From positions 1,798,001 through 1,862,000 of the forward strand of contig NZ_BAAAZF010000001.1 in the NCBI RefSeq assembly GCF_039536765.1: DNA of 64,000 bases, written 5' to 3'. Shown here one piece after another: positions 19,590-28,575 of this stretch. The translations under genes and the position numbers were made by a program. Under the pieces are notes generated by a model. That model was not told the DNA's origin and searched no databases. It saw only the letters and a list, made by a program, of their open reading frames with translations. This DNA comes from Parerythrobacter jejuensis. Its GTDB lineage: Bacteria; Pseudomonadota; Alphaproteobacteria; Sphingomonadales; Sphingomonadaceae. The first letter of the stretch is position 1; each line of letters starts with the position of its first letter.

Positions 19590-20555
19590 ATTCGCAAATA
19601 TCCGCTTCCAGATACCAAAGAGCGAATCGTCCATTCGCCGACACCGGAGTTGCGCCGCAAGGCTGCCCTGAAGTTCCGGGGGAAGATCACGTCGCGAGAA
19701 GAGCTGAGTGATCGCGCCTGGGAAGTGGTAAAGCGGGTCGCGATCGGCACTTTCAACGATGGCTTCATCCATGCCGGCAATCTTGCGTACCTCGCAATGC
19801 TCGCCATTTTCCCGTTCTTTATCACCGGGGCTGCAATCTTTTCCGTGATCGGCGATGCGTCCGACAGGGCTGCGACAATCAACGCTGTCCTGCTGGCCCT
19901 GCCACCAACAGTTGCCGAAACCATCGAACCGGTCGCGCTCAATGTGATCGATGCGCGCAGCGGCTGGTTGCTGTGGGTCGGGGCCGCCGTCGGCGTCTGG
20001 ACTGCTGGAAGCCTGGTCGAGACCATCCGCGATATCCTGCGCCGTGCCTATGGTACCGAGCCCGTACGCGCTTTCTGGCAATATCGCCTGCTCTCGATGG
20101 GCATGATCCTGGGGGCCGTGCTTCTGCTGATGCTGTCGCTGCTGGCTCAGTTCATGCTGGGGGCTCTGCAGCAATTCGTCAGCCCCTACATTCCGGAATT
20201 CGAGGCCATGCTGGACGAACTGGCGCTGACCCGGATCCTCCCGGCATTTGGGTTGTTCGGCTCGATCTACCTGCTGTTCTTCTCGCTCACCCCGACGGCC
20301 TATCGCAAGCGGCGTTATCCCAAATGGCCAGGCGCCTTGCTGGTCACCACGTGGTGGGTGGTTGTGGCCACGGCCCTGCCGATCGTCTTGCAGCGGTTCC
20401 TGACCTACGACCTGACATACGGATCGCTCGCCGGGATCATGATTGCCCTGTTTTTCTTCTGGCTGGTCGGACTTGGTATGGTGGTCGGCGCAGAATTGAA
20501 TGCCGCACTGGCGGAACCGCAGGACGAGGAGAAGCTTGGAGTGGCGGCAGACTAG
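19590..20555 (+). CDS. YihY/BrkB family membrane protein, probable ATT start
   Basis: This integral inner-membrane protein has about six helices in the YihY (formerly RNase BN/BrkB) family. An early Asn-Leu-Ala-Tyr-Leu-Ala-Met-Leu-Ala-Ile-Phe-Pro-Phe-Phe block is the family signature, followed by Trp-Thr-Ala-Gly-Ser-Leu. Tyr-Arg-Lys-Arg-Arg-Tyr-Pro and a late Gly-Leu-Gly-Met-Val-Val-Gly-Ala-Glu-Leu-Asn-Ala are also present. No in-frame ATG precedes the conserved part. TTG 19650 is possible, but its GGAG directly abuts the codon. ATT 19590 has GGGGAG 7 bp upstream and gives 321 residues, so I prefer it. Function of the family is unknown. Confidence 0.8.
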   Translation: MRKYPLPDTKERIVHSPTPELRRKAALKFRGKITSREELSDRAWEVVKRVAIGTFNDGFIHAGNLAYLAMLAIFPFFITGAAIFSVIGDASDRAATINAVLLALPPTVAETIEPVALNVIDARSGWLLWVGAAVGVWTAGSLVETIRDILRRAYGTEPVRAFWQYRLLSMGMILGAVLLLMLSLLAQFMLGALQQFVSPYIPEFEAMLDELALTRILPAFGLFGSIYLLFFSLTPTAYRKRRYPKWPGALLVTTWWVVVATALPIVLQRFLTYDLTYGSLAGIMIALFFFWLVGLGMVVGAELNAALAEPQDEEKLGVAAD

Positions 20556-20592
20556 TCCTAAAGAGCGTTTCCGGACGTTAGGAGAATTCGCA

Positions 20593-21396
20593 ATGGCAGG
20601 GTTGATGGCAGGCAAGCGCGGGCTGATTATGGGGCTCGCCAATGACAAGTCGATAGCCTGGGGCATCGCCAAACAATTGGCCGAGCAAGGTGCCGAGCTG
20701 GCGTTTTCGTATCAGGGCGAGGCGCTGGCAAAGCGCGTCAAGCCGCTGGCCGAGCAGCTGGGTTCCGACTTTACCTTCGATTGCGATGTTTCGGACATGG
20801 CGGCGCTTGATACCGCTTTCGACACCTTGCGCAGCCGGTGGGACACGATCGATTTCGTAGTCCATGCGATCGGCTTTTCCGACAAGGCGGAGCTGCGCGG
20901 GAATTATGTCGATACCAGCCTCGACAATTTCCTCATGACCATGAACATTTCGGCCTACAGCCTTGTTGCCGTGACGAAGCGCGCTGCCGAAATGATGCCC
21001 GATGGCGGCAGCATCCTGACCCTGACCTATTACGGGGCAGAGAAAGTCATCCCGCATTACAATGTCATGGGCGTTGCCAAGGCTGCGCTGGAAACGAGCG
21101 TCAAATACCTCGCCAACGATCTTGGTCCACGCAACATCCGCGTGAATGCGATCAGCGCCGGGCCGATCAAGACCCTGGCCGCCAGCGGGATCGGCGATTT
21201 CCGCTACATCCTGAAATGGAATGAACTGAATGCACCGATGCGGCGCAATGTCACCATCGACGATGTCGGCGGGTCCGGTGTCTATTTCCTGTCCGATCTT
21301 TCCAGCGGAGTGACGGGTGAGACCCACCATGTCGATGGCGGCTATCATGTGGTAGGCATGAAACAGGAAGACGCGCCGGACATTGCACTGAATTAG
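20593..21396 (+). CDS. fabI: Enoyl-[acyl-carrier-protein] reductase (NADH) FabI
   Basis: This 267-residue SDR catalyses the last reduction step of fatty-acid elongation and is the target of triclosan-type inhibitors. It has the family nucleotide block Gly-Leu-Ala-Asn-Asp-Lys-Ser-Ile-Ala-Trp-Gly-Ile-Ala and His-Ala-Ile-Gly-Phe-Ser-Asp. Leu-Thr-Tyr-Tyr-Gly-Ala-Glu-Lys then leads into the catalytic Tyr-x6-Lys (Tyr-Asn-Val-Met-Gly-Val-Ala-Lys). Ser-Ala-Gly-Pro-Ile-Lys-Thr-Leu-Ala and the C-terminal Val-Asp-Gly-Gly-Tyr are present. ATG 20593 has a TAGGAG site 8 bp upstream. It is the last clearly housekeeping gene before the polysaccharide locus. Confidence 0.96.
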   Translation: MAGLMAGKRGLIMGLANDKSIAWGIAKQLAEQGAELAFSYQGEALAKRVKPLAEQLGSDFTFDCDVSDMAALDTAFDTLRSRWDTIDFVVHAIGFSDKAELRGNYVDTSLDNFLMTMNISAYSLVAVTKRAAEMMPDGGSILTLTYYGAEKVIPHYNVMGVAKAALETSVKYLANDLGPRNIRVNAISAGPIKTLAASGIGDFRYILKWNELNAPMRRNVTIDDVGGSGVYFLSDLSSGVTGETHHVDGGYHVVGMKQEDAPDIALN

Positions 21397-21467
21397 TCAC
21401 ACTGGAAACTTGGGTATTTGCTTCTATTGACAACAATAATTCTGGAAAGTCTCGAGACCCGAACATA

Positions 21468-23369
21468 ATGCCAACCAAAATAATCCTTCAATGGCTCAAT
21501 GTGTTGTCGGGGCTCCCCCGCAACGGCAAACGCGCGATCGTTGTTTCGATTGACGCCACTCTTCTGCTCATTTCCATTTGGGTGGCCTATTCCCTGCGGA
21601 TTAGCGTCTGGGTCTACTGGGACTATGCCATTCAATCGCTCTTGATCGGCACACTTCCAATAATGCTCGCCTCATTCGCCCTGAGCGGCATGTATCGATC
21701 CATTTTCCGGTTTGCGGGCATCGGGATGCTTCGCGTCATCGGAACGGCGATGCTTGTATACACCGTAATAACCGCAGCACTTTTCATGGCTTGGGGCTTC
21801 GAGGGAATCCCGAGGACGCTAGGCCTTCTGCAACCGATGGTATTCTTCCTTCTCGTCCTGGCATCTCGAGCGTTGTTCCGGCTTTTGATGGTAGACGTTC
21901 GGGGCCGTCGAGATTTTGTCGGTATACAGAAAAGAGTCTTGATCTACGGTGCTGGTGTATCGGGACAGCAGCTGGCCAGCTCGATCAGGTCCGATCCTGA
22001 AATGCGGGCTGTTGGCTTTGTCGATGATGACTTGCGGCTGGTCGGGCAAAAGCTGGATGGGGAACGCATCTACGGCTCGGACAGGCTGGCAGACGCCATT
22101 GAAACAACCGGTGCTACGGATGTCCTTCTGGCCATGCCAAGTGCTTCAAGAAAACGCCGCAAGGCCATCGTCAGCTCACTTTCCGAATACGAAGTGACTG
22201 TGAGGACTCTCCCCCACATCGCGGACGTTCTAGGGGGGCAGCTTTCCATCAGCGACATTCGTCCGCTGGAGATTGAAGATCTTCTGGGTAGAGACCCTGT
22301 ACCAGCCAATGAGATTCTCTTGCGCCGTACGGTTGAAGGCAAGGCAGTTCTCGTAACAGGTGCTGGCGGATCAATCGGCAGCGAGCTCTGTCGGCAGATC
22401 GTTCAGATCGGCGCGGCGACGCTGGTTTTGTACGAGATGACAGAATTCGCGCTGTATGCGATTGAACGCGAACTCGCAGAAATTGCGAGAAATCAACCAG
22501 GGCGCCCAACAGCAATTCGTGCGATCTTGGGAACTGTTGCCGATCGCGAAGCGCTCGAAGATGTGATGCGCCAATACGAGATCAAGACGGTATTCCACGC
22601 CGCCGCCTACAAGCATGTACCCTTGGTCGAAGCGAACCCTATTGAAGGGGTGCGGAACAATGTGATCGGAACTTACAATTGTTGCATTGCGGCCAAGCAA
22701 TCTGGCGTCTTGGACTTCATCTTGATCAGTACCGACAAAGCCGTCCGGCCAACCAATATTATGGGCGCATCCAAACGCGCCGCCGAACAGATCATTCAAG
22801 CCATGAACGCTGAGAGTGACGGCTTCCGTTGCAGCATGGTTCGGTTTGGCAATGTGCTGGGATCCAGCGGCTCTGTCGTGCCGCTATTCCGCGAACAGAT
22901 TGAAGTCGGCGGGCCCGTCACTCTGACCGACAAGCGCATCACCCGGTTCTTCATGACCATTCCAGAAGCTTCAAACCTCGTGATCCAAGCCGCCGGCTTG
23001 GCAAAGGGCGGCGAGGTGTTCGTGCTGAACATGGGCAAGCCTGTCAAAATCTTGGATCTGGCGAAGACCATGATCCAGCTTTCTGGCTTGTCTTTGCGGG
23101 ACGAAGACAATCCTGAAGGCGACATTGAGATTCAGGAGATCGGACTAAGACCCGGTGAGAAACTCTATGAGGAACTGTTGATTGGCGAAAACCCGGAAAA
23201 GACGGTTCATTCCGAGATCATGAAGGCACACGAGACGTTTGTGCCTTGGCCGGCGCTTTTGGAATGGGTCAGCCGCGTCGAGCAAGCCCGAGATCCCGCA
23301 GACGTTTTGAGCTTGCTGCAAGAATTGGTGCCAGAGTTTCAGCACAGGCGAAACAATCACGCGGCTTGA
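21468..23369 (+). CDS. Membrane UDP-sugar 4,6-dehydratase (CapD/WbpM/PglF family)
   Basis: This 633-residue protein has an N-terminal domain of four membrane helices (about 22-137), a first Rossmann fold (Tyr-Gly-Ala-Gly-Val-Ser-Gly near 160), then the catalytic SDR. The latter has Thr-Gly-Ala-Gly-Gly-Ser-Ile-Gly-Ser at 297-305 and Ser-Thr-Asp-Lys-Ala at 421-425. Met432 precedes Gly-Ala-Ser-Lys436: this family uses Met where other SDRs have Tyr. Members convert UDP-GlcNAc to the UDP-4-keto-6-deoxy sugar used for FucNAc, QuiNAc or bacillosamine. It is the only plus-strand gene of the locus, with the minus-strand operon facing it. The 71-bp leader contains TTGACA (21427-21432) but no clear -10 at standard spacing. 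Confidence 0.93.
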   Translation: MPTKIILQWLNVLSGLPRNGKRAIVVSIDATLLLISIWVAYSLRISVWVYWDYAIQSLLIGTLPIMLASFALSGMYRSIFRFAGIGMLRVIGTAMLVYTVITAALFMAWGFEGIPRTLGLLQPMVFFLLVLASRALFRLLMVDVRGRRDFVGIQKRVLIYGAGVSGQQLASSIRSDPEMRAVGFVDDDLRLVGQKLDGERIYGSDRLADAIETTGATDVLLAMPSASRKRRKAIVSSLSEYEVTVRTLPHIADVLGGQLSISDIRPLEIEDLLGRDPVPANEILLRRTVEGKAVLVTGAGGSIGSELCRQIVQIGAATLVLYEMTEFALYAIERELAEIARNQPGRPTAIRAILGTVADREALEDVMRQYEIKTVFHAAAYKHVPLVEANPIEGVRNNVIGTYNCCIAAKQSGVLDFILISTDKAVRPTNIMGASKRAAEQIIQAMNAESDGFRCSMVRFGNVLGSSGSVVPLFREQIEVGGPVTLTDKRITRFFMTIPEASNLVIQAAGLAKGGEVFVLNMGKPVKILDLAKTMIQLSGLSLRDEDNPEGDIEIQEIGLRPGEKLYEELLIGENPEKTVHSEIMKAHETFVPWPALLEWVSRVEQARDPADVLSLLQELVPEFQHRRNNHAA

Positions 23370-23430
23370 GCCAAACACGTACAGCCCGGCGGAAACTGGT
23401 CGCTCTATCGATCCAGGGACTCGGACGTTT

Positions 23431-24810
23431 CTATTTCTCGGATCGACCGGTTTCCACCCAGAACCCGCCGAGCCGATCAGGCAGCTTACGGAGATGAAGA
23501 ACCGTGTGAGCTTGGGGGGTAAAAGGGCGACTATCCTGTAGCAACATCCGGCCAGCACTCGCACCGCTGGAAACAACCGTACCCGATCCTAGAAAATGCA
23601 GGCTCAATTCTTGCTCTGACGCTCCGCCCACTAGCCTGTCGAGCCGTTGCTGACCTGTTCCCGCCACATAAATCAAGCGCAGTTGGCTGGCATTCAATCG
23701 GCCTTCCTGCGGTGTTGCTGTAGTTCCGTCCAGCGCGCTCTGGCCGATTACCATTCCACGACGAGCTTCAAATCGCGCGATTGGGCGGAGCATGTCACCC
23801 GGGTCAACCACAGCGAGCCCGGCGCTTGCGCTGGCTCTGAACCCTGGAACCTTTACTTCCTCTCCATTGGCGCCGGTCGGTATCAGCCTGTCGATTGCAT
23901 CTCTGGATATCCCGGCCGCCGCGCGCTCCGACACAAAGTTGCCTGGATGAAAGGAAGAGACCTTGTGCCTATAGCTTGCAGACAGATCACCAAGACCGAG
24001 CAGGACATTGCCACGCTCCGTCACTCGCAGGATGGATCGGTCAGCAGAATCGACGATCCGCCAGCGAACTGAGCCGTCGACCAGATCACGCCCGAATTTT
24101 CCGGTTGGCGGTGAGCGGCCCGTGAGGCCCGCATCCAATGACTCCAAGACCAAGCTGCCCGTGGTGCGGAACACCCCTGGTTCGGCAATGCGCTCTTCGG
24201 CAGACCATCGTTCATATCGATTGTGAATGGCCGCCCACGGAGCCAGAGATCGCAGCCTCAGCGACCATTGATCGCGGCCGTCCTCTTTCCCGAACTGCAG
24301 CAAGGCACCTCCCCTATTCCCCCTTTTCGACGGACCATTGGCAAAATCGCCGGCACTCCACAGCAGTGAAGCAAGCCGCGCCTCTCCACTTCTCGAAGAG
24401 GATACCCCGAAATTGTTCAAGTTGAGCACGGGATGGTGGCCGCTGCCAATCTGCCAATGCGTATCGCTCGTTGCTCGGTCTCGAGAAAGCACGCCGAGAG
24501 ACTTGGTGGTCTCACCCTGGGTAGCGAAGCCATTCACCAAAGAAAGATCAAGCAAGACCTTCTCCGCAGGCAGCGACGCAAGAACCCGTTGTCGATCGAA
24601 ACGACATCCAGCTGGCACGATGATGAGATGACTGGCCCTATCGCCGGCTGCAAGAATGGCATCACTTGCATCTCTGAGCCCCTCACATTGCACGGCAAGG
24701 AGAGATTGGGCCTCCTCGGTTGGTGGGGTTGGCTGAGCAGCATAGGTCGCCGCGAACCCAACAATTGCCATGCAAGCAAGACTCGAAGAGATAGACAGGA
24801 TTAGTCGCAT
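23431..24810 (-). CDS. Secreted protein of unknown function at end of polysaccharide operon
   Basis: This 459-residue protein has a signal peptide (Leu/Ile/Ser-rich core, likely cut after Tyr-Ala-Ala). The mature part reads as beta-rich, with many short Ser/Gly/Asn-flanked strands. The middle contains Asp-Gly-Ser-Val-Arg-Trp-Arg-Ile-Val and Arg-Gly-Asn-Val-Leu-Leu-Gly-Leu, and the C-terminus has several Arg/Leu-rich strands. I recognise no catalytic motif. It is the last gene of the minus-strand run, 36 bp after the hybrid transferase. Its place suggests a role in processing or anchoring the exported polysaccharide, for example a lyase, hydrolase or binding protein with a beta-helix or sandwich fold. 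That is inference from context only. Confidence 0.75.
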   Translation of the reverse strand: MRLILSISSSLACMAIVGFAATYAAQPTPPTEEAQSLLAVQCEGLRDASDAILAAGDRASHLIIVPAGCRFDRQRVLASLPAEKVLLDLSLVNGFATQGETTKSLGVLSRDRATSDTHWQIGSGHHPVLNLNNFGVSSSRSGEARLASLLWSAGDFANGPSKRGNRGGALLQFGKEDGRDQWSLRLRSLAPWAAIHNRYERWSAEERIAEPGVFRTTGSLVLESLDAGLTGRSPPTGKFGRDLVDGSVRWRIVDSADRSILRVTERGNVLLGLGDLSASYRHKVSSFHPGNFVSERAAAGISRDAIDRLIPTGANGEEVKVPGFRASASAGLAVVDPGDMLRPIARFEARRGMVIGQSALDGTTATPQEGRLNASQLRLIYVAGTGQQRLDRLVGGASEQELSLHFLGSGTVVSSGASAGRMLLQDSRPFTPQAHTVLHLRKLPDRLGGFWVETGRSEK

Positions 24811-24846
24811 TGTTCTTCCTTGCTGAAGCCCCCTGCCTCACTTCGT

Positions 24847-26049
24847 TCACGAGCCTATTCGGTCCCCTTGCCCACGCCCCAGGAAAGTTGCGAACACGAC
24901 GCTGATCTCGCTCAAGATGGATCGCTGCATAACATACCGGCGATCCCATTGAGCCAGCAGCTTGGGCGTGCTCATGTCAATCTCATGGACCTGAGCGAGC
25001 CCGGTGATACCAGGCTTCACGTTCAGGACACCGCGGCGGGAGCGCTCTGCGATCAGTTCGGATTGGACCGGCAAACATGGTCGTGGGCCGACCAAGCTAA
25101 GTTCATTCTTCAGAATGTTTAAAACTTGGGGCAATTCGTCGAGCTTGGACTTGCGCAGGAAACCGCCAACGCGGGTGATGGATGACGCGCCAACCTCGTG
25201 TGTGCCTCTTTGTGTGGTCCCCTGAGCCATGGTTCGGAATTTGTAGCAGACAAAGGCTTGTCCGGCTCGCCCGACACGCGTCTGAGCGAAAATCGCAGGT
25301 CCGGGGCTGTCAATTCGCACGGCCAGCCAAAGAATCGCGAAGAGCCAGAAAAACAATATCGCCACCGCAAGGGCGAACACCAGATCTATGGTCCGTTTGA
25401 CAGCTAGAAACAGCAGGTTCGAGTGCTGCCCATCAGACAGTTCCGTCACTGTATCCGGCCATGTTGCTGCATCGGTCGCGAGAAAATGGGCAACCGTTCC
25501 CACAGACACAGTCGGCCGCAAGGCACTGGCCAGGGCGAACAGGGGAAACTGCAAGAAACGCGGCAATCGGGCGAGTAGCCTGAGTTTGCCCTGTTGAGCG
25601 ATGCCATGAATTGCCGCCAGCCTGATGGATAGGGCAAAGCCCCCCCCAGACCGCGTCAATTCTTCGTCCGCTCGCGCCTTGCTAGCCGCATAGAGCGACT
25701 TTTCCGGAGTGGCAGCATGCAAACTGGAAAAGTTGACGAACCGATCAACCTGCGCCTGCTTGGCTAGGTCCATCACTTCCAAAGCGTGATCCACGTTGGC
25801 GGTTTGAAAGTCTGCTTGGGTTCCGGCCTGATCATTGTTGCGCGCAGCAAGGTTCACCACCAGAGAACACCCTGCAGCAAGGTCCGAGATCTCATCGTAG
25901 CTGCCGACATCGCAACCGGGATAAAGTTGGGCCAGTCTTTGGACATCACGGCCCACAAGTCGCACTTCAACACCTTGCTTACGCAACAACGGGACCAGTG
26001 CCTGGCCAACCACACCACTCGCGCCGCACAGGAGAAATCGCTTCGTCAC
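24847..26049 (-). CDS. Hybrid NDP-sugar epimerase/reductase - initiating sugar transferase
   Basis: This 400-residue fusion has an N-terminal SDR domain with Gly-Ala-Ser-Gly-Val-Val-Gly-Gln at 9-16, Ser-Ser at 108-109 and Tyr120-x3-Lys124. A hydrophobic helix (about 218-243) follows, then a bacterial sugar-transferase (WcaJ/PglC-type phosphoglycosyltransferase) domain. The latter has Asp-Ser-Pro-Gly-Pro (247-251), Lys-Leu-Asp-Glu-Leu-Pro-Gln (302-308), Pro-Arg-Pro (322-324) and Lys-Pro-Gly-Ile-Thr-Gly (345-350). The SDR would reduce the 4-keto sugar made by the CapD-like enzyme, and the second domain would load it onto undecaprenyl phosphate. GTG 26049 has an AAGGGTG site and starts 4 bp after the previous gene's stop. 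Confidence 0.9.
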   Translation of the reverse strand: MTKRFLLCGASGVVGQALVPLLRKQGVEVRLVGRDVQRLAQLYPGCDVGSYDEISDLAAGCSLVVNLAARNNDQAGTQADFQTANVDHALEVMDLAKQAQVDRFVNFSSLHAATPEKSLYAASKARADEELTRSGGGFALSIRLAAIHGIAQQGKLRLLARLPRFLQFPLFALASALRPTVSVGTVAHFLATDAATWPDTVTELSDGQHSNLLFLAVKRTIDLVFALAVAILFFWLFAILWLAVRIDSPGPAIFAQTRVGRAGQAFVCYKFRTMAQGTTQRGTHEVGASSITRVGGFLRKSKLDELPQVLNILKNELSLVGPRPCLPVQSELIAERSRRGVLNVKPGITGLAQVHEIDMSTPKLLAQWDRRYVMQRSILSEISVVFATFLGRGQGDRIGS

Positions 26050-26053
26050 CGGT

Positions 26054-27232
26054 TCACCCTTGCGCAACAAAACTGACCAAGTCGTCGGCCATTCTGTTCA
26101 TGATTTCTGTCCGGGCAAATTTCTCCCGAAACGTGCGCACAGCAGCGAGGTCAACAGGGCCAAGCTGGTCGAATGCTTCGACCAGCTGGTCCGGACGACA
26201 AGGTTCAAACACACGCGCATAAGGCAATTCTTCCTGAACCAGCTTGGCACTCACGCCATTCAGCCCGGCCAGAATTGGCTTTCCCATGGCCCCATATTCG
26301 AAAATCTTTGACGGAAGAACTTTCAGGAAGGCCGGATAGTCATTGAGGTGGACAAACAAGATGTCAGCCTGCGCATACTCCTGCAGCAGAACCGTTCGCG
26401 AAACCGGCGGCACAAGGGTGACGTTGGGCAACCCTGATACACTTTTCTTGAGCTCGGCAAGCCCGCCTCCGTGCCCAACGATACGGAATTGCGCGCGCGA
26501 CCCCAATGAACGCGCAGCCTCGGGCAAGATCCGGTGCAGACCCTGCCCTTCGCCCACATTGCCAGCATACAAGATTGTCGGGGGCCGTTTCGTGGCGGGA
26601 AGCGATCCGGCGGGATCGATCGCCAAGAACTCTTCATCGATGCCGTTCGGCAGTTCGCTCAATTCAGCAGCAGGAGCAATCCGATGCACGTGTTCGGTGA
26701 AACCTGGTGAAACGACATTGATGTAGGAAGCTCTGCGGAAAGTCCAACGCTCAAGTAGATTGAAGAGTGGCGCCAGTACCTTAGCTGTTCCTCTGCCCAG
26801 GACATTAGACATTGTCTCGGCAAACAAGTCCCGAATGTCGAGATAAAGGGGGACTGATTTGGCGGTCGACACGAAAGCCCCCAAGGTCGCCGTCATCAAA
26901 CGGGAGGAGGTGGCAAAAGCGCCATCGAAGGGGCCAGATCGGAAAACTATGGGCAACGCCTTGCCTGCAAATGTCAGAAATGATCTGGCTTGGTCGATCA
27001 TCCCGCTGTCATGGGCCGGCAAGGCGATTCGATGGACGGTGACCCTGCCAATCTGTTCGCACTCAGGAGCCTCTGCTATGGCTTCCCTGTATCTATTCGG
27101 CTGGGTGGTGACGACTACGGCAGTCATACCTTCTGGCATGCGCTCGTTCAAAGCGGCAACCAATGCTCCGCACCGGAACGAACCTGCGCACAAGTCAGGC
27201 GGGAAGTAAAAACTCAAGATGAGTAGTTTCAC
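26054..27232 (-). CDS. Family GT4 glycosyltransferase (WbuB-like)
   Basis: This 392-residue GT-B enzyme has an N-terminal acceptor half with Ser-Phe-Tyr-Phe-Pro-Pro-Asp, a family opening of WbuB/WcaI-like proteins, and Leu-Asp-Ile-Arg-Asp-Leu-Phe mid-way. The C-terminal donor half has Tyr-Ala-Gly-Asn-Val-Gly-Glu-Gly-Gln-Gly, Lys-Ile-Phe-Glu-Tyr-Gly-Ala-Met-Gly-Lys-Pro-Ile (the Glu-x7-Glu-like nucleotide-sugar region) and a closing helix. WbuB-type enzymes often transfer FucNAc-type sugars; the donor here is not proven and ManNAcA is also possible. No membrane segment is obvious, so it acts on the cytoplasmic membrane face. Confidence 0.88.
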   Translation of the reverse strand: MKLLILSFYFPPDLCAGSFRCGALVAALNERMPEGMTAVVVTTQPNRYREAIAEAPECEQIGRVTVHRIALPAHDSGMIDQARSFLTFAGKALPIVFRSGPFDGAFATSSRLMTATLGAFVSTAKSVPLYLDIRDLFAETMSNVLGRGTAKVLAPLFNLLERWTFRRASYINVVSPGFTEHVHRIAPAAELSELPNGIDEEFLAIDPAGSLPATKRPPTILYAGNVGEGQGLHRILPEAARSLGSRAQFRIVGHGGGLAELKKSVSGLPNVTLVPPVSRTVLLQEYAQADILFVHLNDYPAFLKVLPSKIFEYGAMGKPILAGLNGVSAKLVQEELPYARVFEPCRPDQLVEAFDQLGPVDLAAVRTFREKFARTEIMNRMADDLVSFVAQG

Positions 27233-27252
27233 TGCGTCGTCCCCGCCTTGGG

Positions 27253-28464
27253 CTAATTCTGGGCCTGTAACGCGCCACAGAAATCAAATACCTGTTTGCC
27301 CTCCAGGCGGCGCATGAATTCTTCGGTCTTGAATTCCTTATGGCTTACCAGCAGGGCGACGATATCGCAGGCATCCAATGCTTCGTCGAGCGAATGAATC
27401 GGAAGCTCATTGTGTTGTTCGATGTTCGGCTCAACGTTCATCGTTGCCACGCCGCTGGCACGAAGGGTTTCCGCCACTCGCAACGCCGGCGCTTCCCTGA
27501 GGTCATCTATGTCTGGCTTGAAGGCCAGGCCAAGACAGGCAATCTTGGAATCTCCCGAAACTTTGGCAGCCGATTTGATACACTCGATCACCCAGTGCGT
27601 CTTATAGTCATTAATCTCACGCGCTTGCCGAATGAGCTTTGCATTCTCGGGGTCTCGAGCAACAATGAACCATGGATCTACTGCTATGCAGTGTCCGCCC
27701 ACACCAGTTCCAGGCTGCAGAATGTTGACCCGGGGATGATGATTGGACAGCCGAATGAGTTCCCAGACGTCTATGCCTTCCCGCTCACACAAGAGAGACA
27801 ACTCGTTAGCGAAAGCTATGTTGACATCGCGAAAGCTGTTCTCGGTCAGTTTGCACATCTCCGCAGTCTTCGCATCGGTCCGCAAAACTTCTCCTTGAAC
27901 AAAGCGCTCATAAAAATCAGCGACCTGCTTGGTAGCCTCGGGTGTATATCCACCCACGATCCTGTCGTTTTCTACCAGTTCAGCCAGGATCTTCCCCGGC
28001 AAGACTCGCTCAGGGCAATAGGCAAGGGAAATTGATTCAGGCTCGATCCCGGCCTTCTGAAGCTCTTGGGCAACCATTGCTGTCGATCCCACCGGCGACG
28101 TGGATTCAAGAATCACGATATTCCCTGGCTTGAGAAACGGTGCAATGGCACGCGAAGCGGAGAGCACATAATCAAGATTCGGCTCAGGGTACTCCCCCCC
28201 GTCACGAAACGGCGTGGGCACACACAGCATGAAGACATCTGCCTCTGCCGGAGACGTTGATGCTTTCAGCTTTCCGGTCTCCACAGTCCGTTTTACCAGT
28301 GCGTCAAGATCGGGTTCGACAATATGTACGCGACCGTCAGAAATGACGTCCACCACATGCTGGCTCAAATCTACGCCGTGCACGTCAAATCCGGAATCAG
28401 CCATCAAAGCCGCGGTGGGAAGGCCGATATAGCCGAGGCCCATGACACATATGCGTTCGATCAT
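27253..28464 (-). CDS. wecC: UDP-N-acetyl-D-mannosamine dehydrogenase
   Basis: This 403-residue protein belongs to the UDP-glucose/GDP-mannose dehydrogenase family. Visible are Gly-Leu-Gly-Tyr-Ile-Gly-Leu-Pro-Thr (NAD loop), Pro-Thr-Pro-Phe, Glu-Ser-Thr-Ser-Pro-Val-Gly-Ser-Thr, Tyr-Cys-Pro-Glu-Arg-Val-Leu-Pro-Gly, the substrate Lys/Asn region (Leu-Thr-Glu-Asn-Ser-Phe-Arg-Asp) and Gly-Gly-His-Cys-Ile-Ala-Val-Asp-Pro with the catalytic Cys. These are WecC-type blocks. It oxidises UDP-ManNAc, made by WecB at 52012, to UDP-ManNAcA. ATG 28464 is chosen because the earlier in-frame start adds a Ser/Arg-rich leader. A 111-bp pyrimidine-rich gap precedes it on its own strand. Confidence 0.92.
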   Translation of the reverse strand: MIERICVMGLGYIGLPTAALMADSGFDVHGVDLSQHVVDVISDGRVHIVEPDLDALVKRTVETGKLKASTSPAEADVFMLCVPTPFRDGGEYPEPNLDYVLSASRAIAPFLKPGNIVILESTSPVGSTAMVAQELQKAGIEPESISLAYCPERVLPGKILAELVENDRIVGGYTPEATKQVADFYERFVQGEVLRTDAKTAEMCKLTENSFRDVNIAFANELSLLCEREGIDVWELIRLSNHHPRVNILQPGTGVGGHCIAVDPWFIVARDPENAKLIRQAREINDYKTHWVIECIKSAAKVSGDSKIACLGLAFKPDIDDLREAPALRVAETLRASGVATMNVEPNIEQHNELPIHSLDEALDACDIVALLVSHKEFKTEEFMRRLEGKQVFDFCGALQAQN

Positions 28465-28575
28465 AGCGATGCGTTTCCTGCCTGAGGATTGAGATAAACT
28501 GGAGGGAGAGGGAGAGTGAGAATTGAAGAGTCTGTCATCTTTGGCCCGACGCAATTTCGGACCTCGGGGAGGCGC

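Noticed and set aside
19062-20672. 536-residue minus-strand open frame across the DnaJ-like, BrkB and fabI genes
   Set aside because: Runs opposite three recognisable genes, has no domain or plausible start and is compositionally a shadow.
21427-21458. TTGACA box and 10-bp palindrome GTCTCGAGAC before the CapD-like gene as a promoter/operator
   Set aside because: No -10 box at usual spacing from TTGACA, and a 10-bp palindrome alone is too weak to call.
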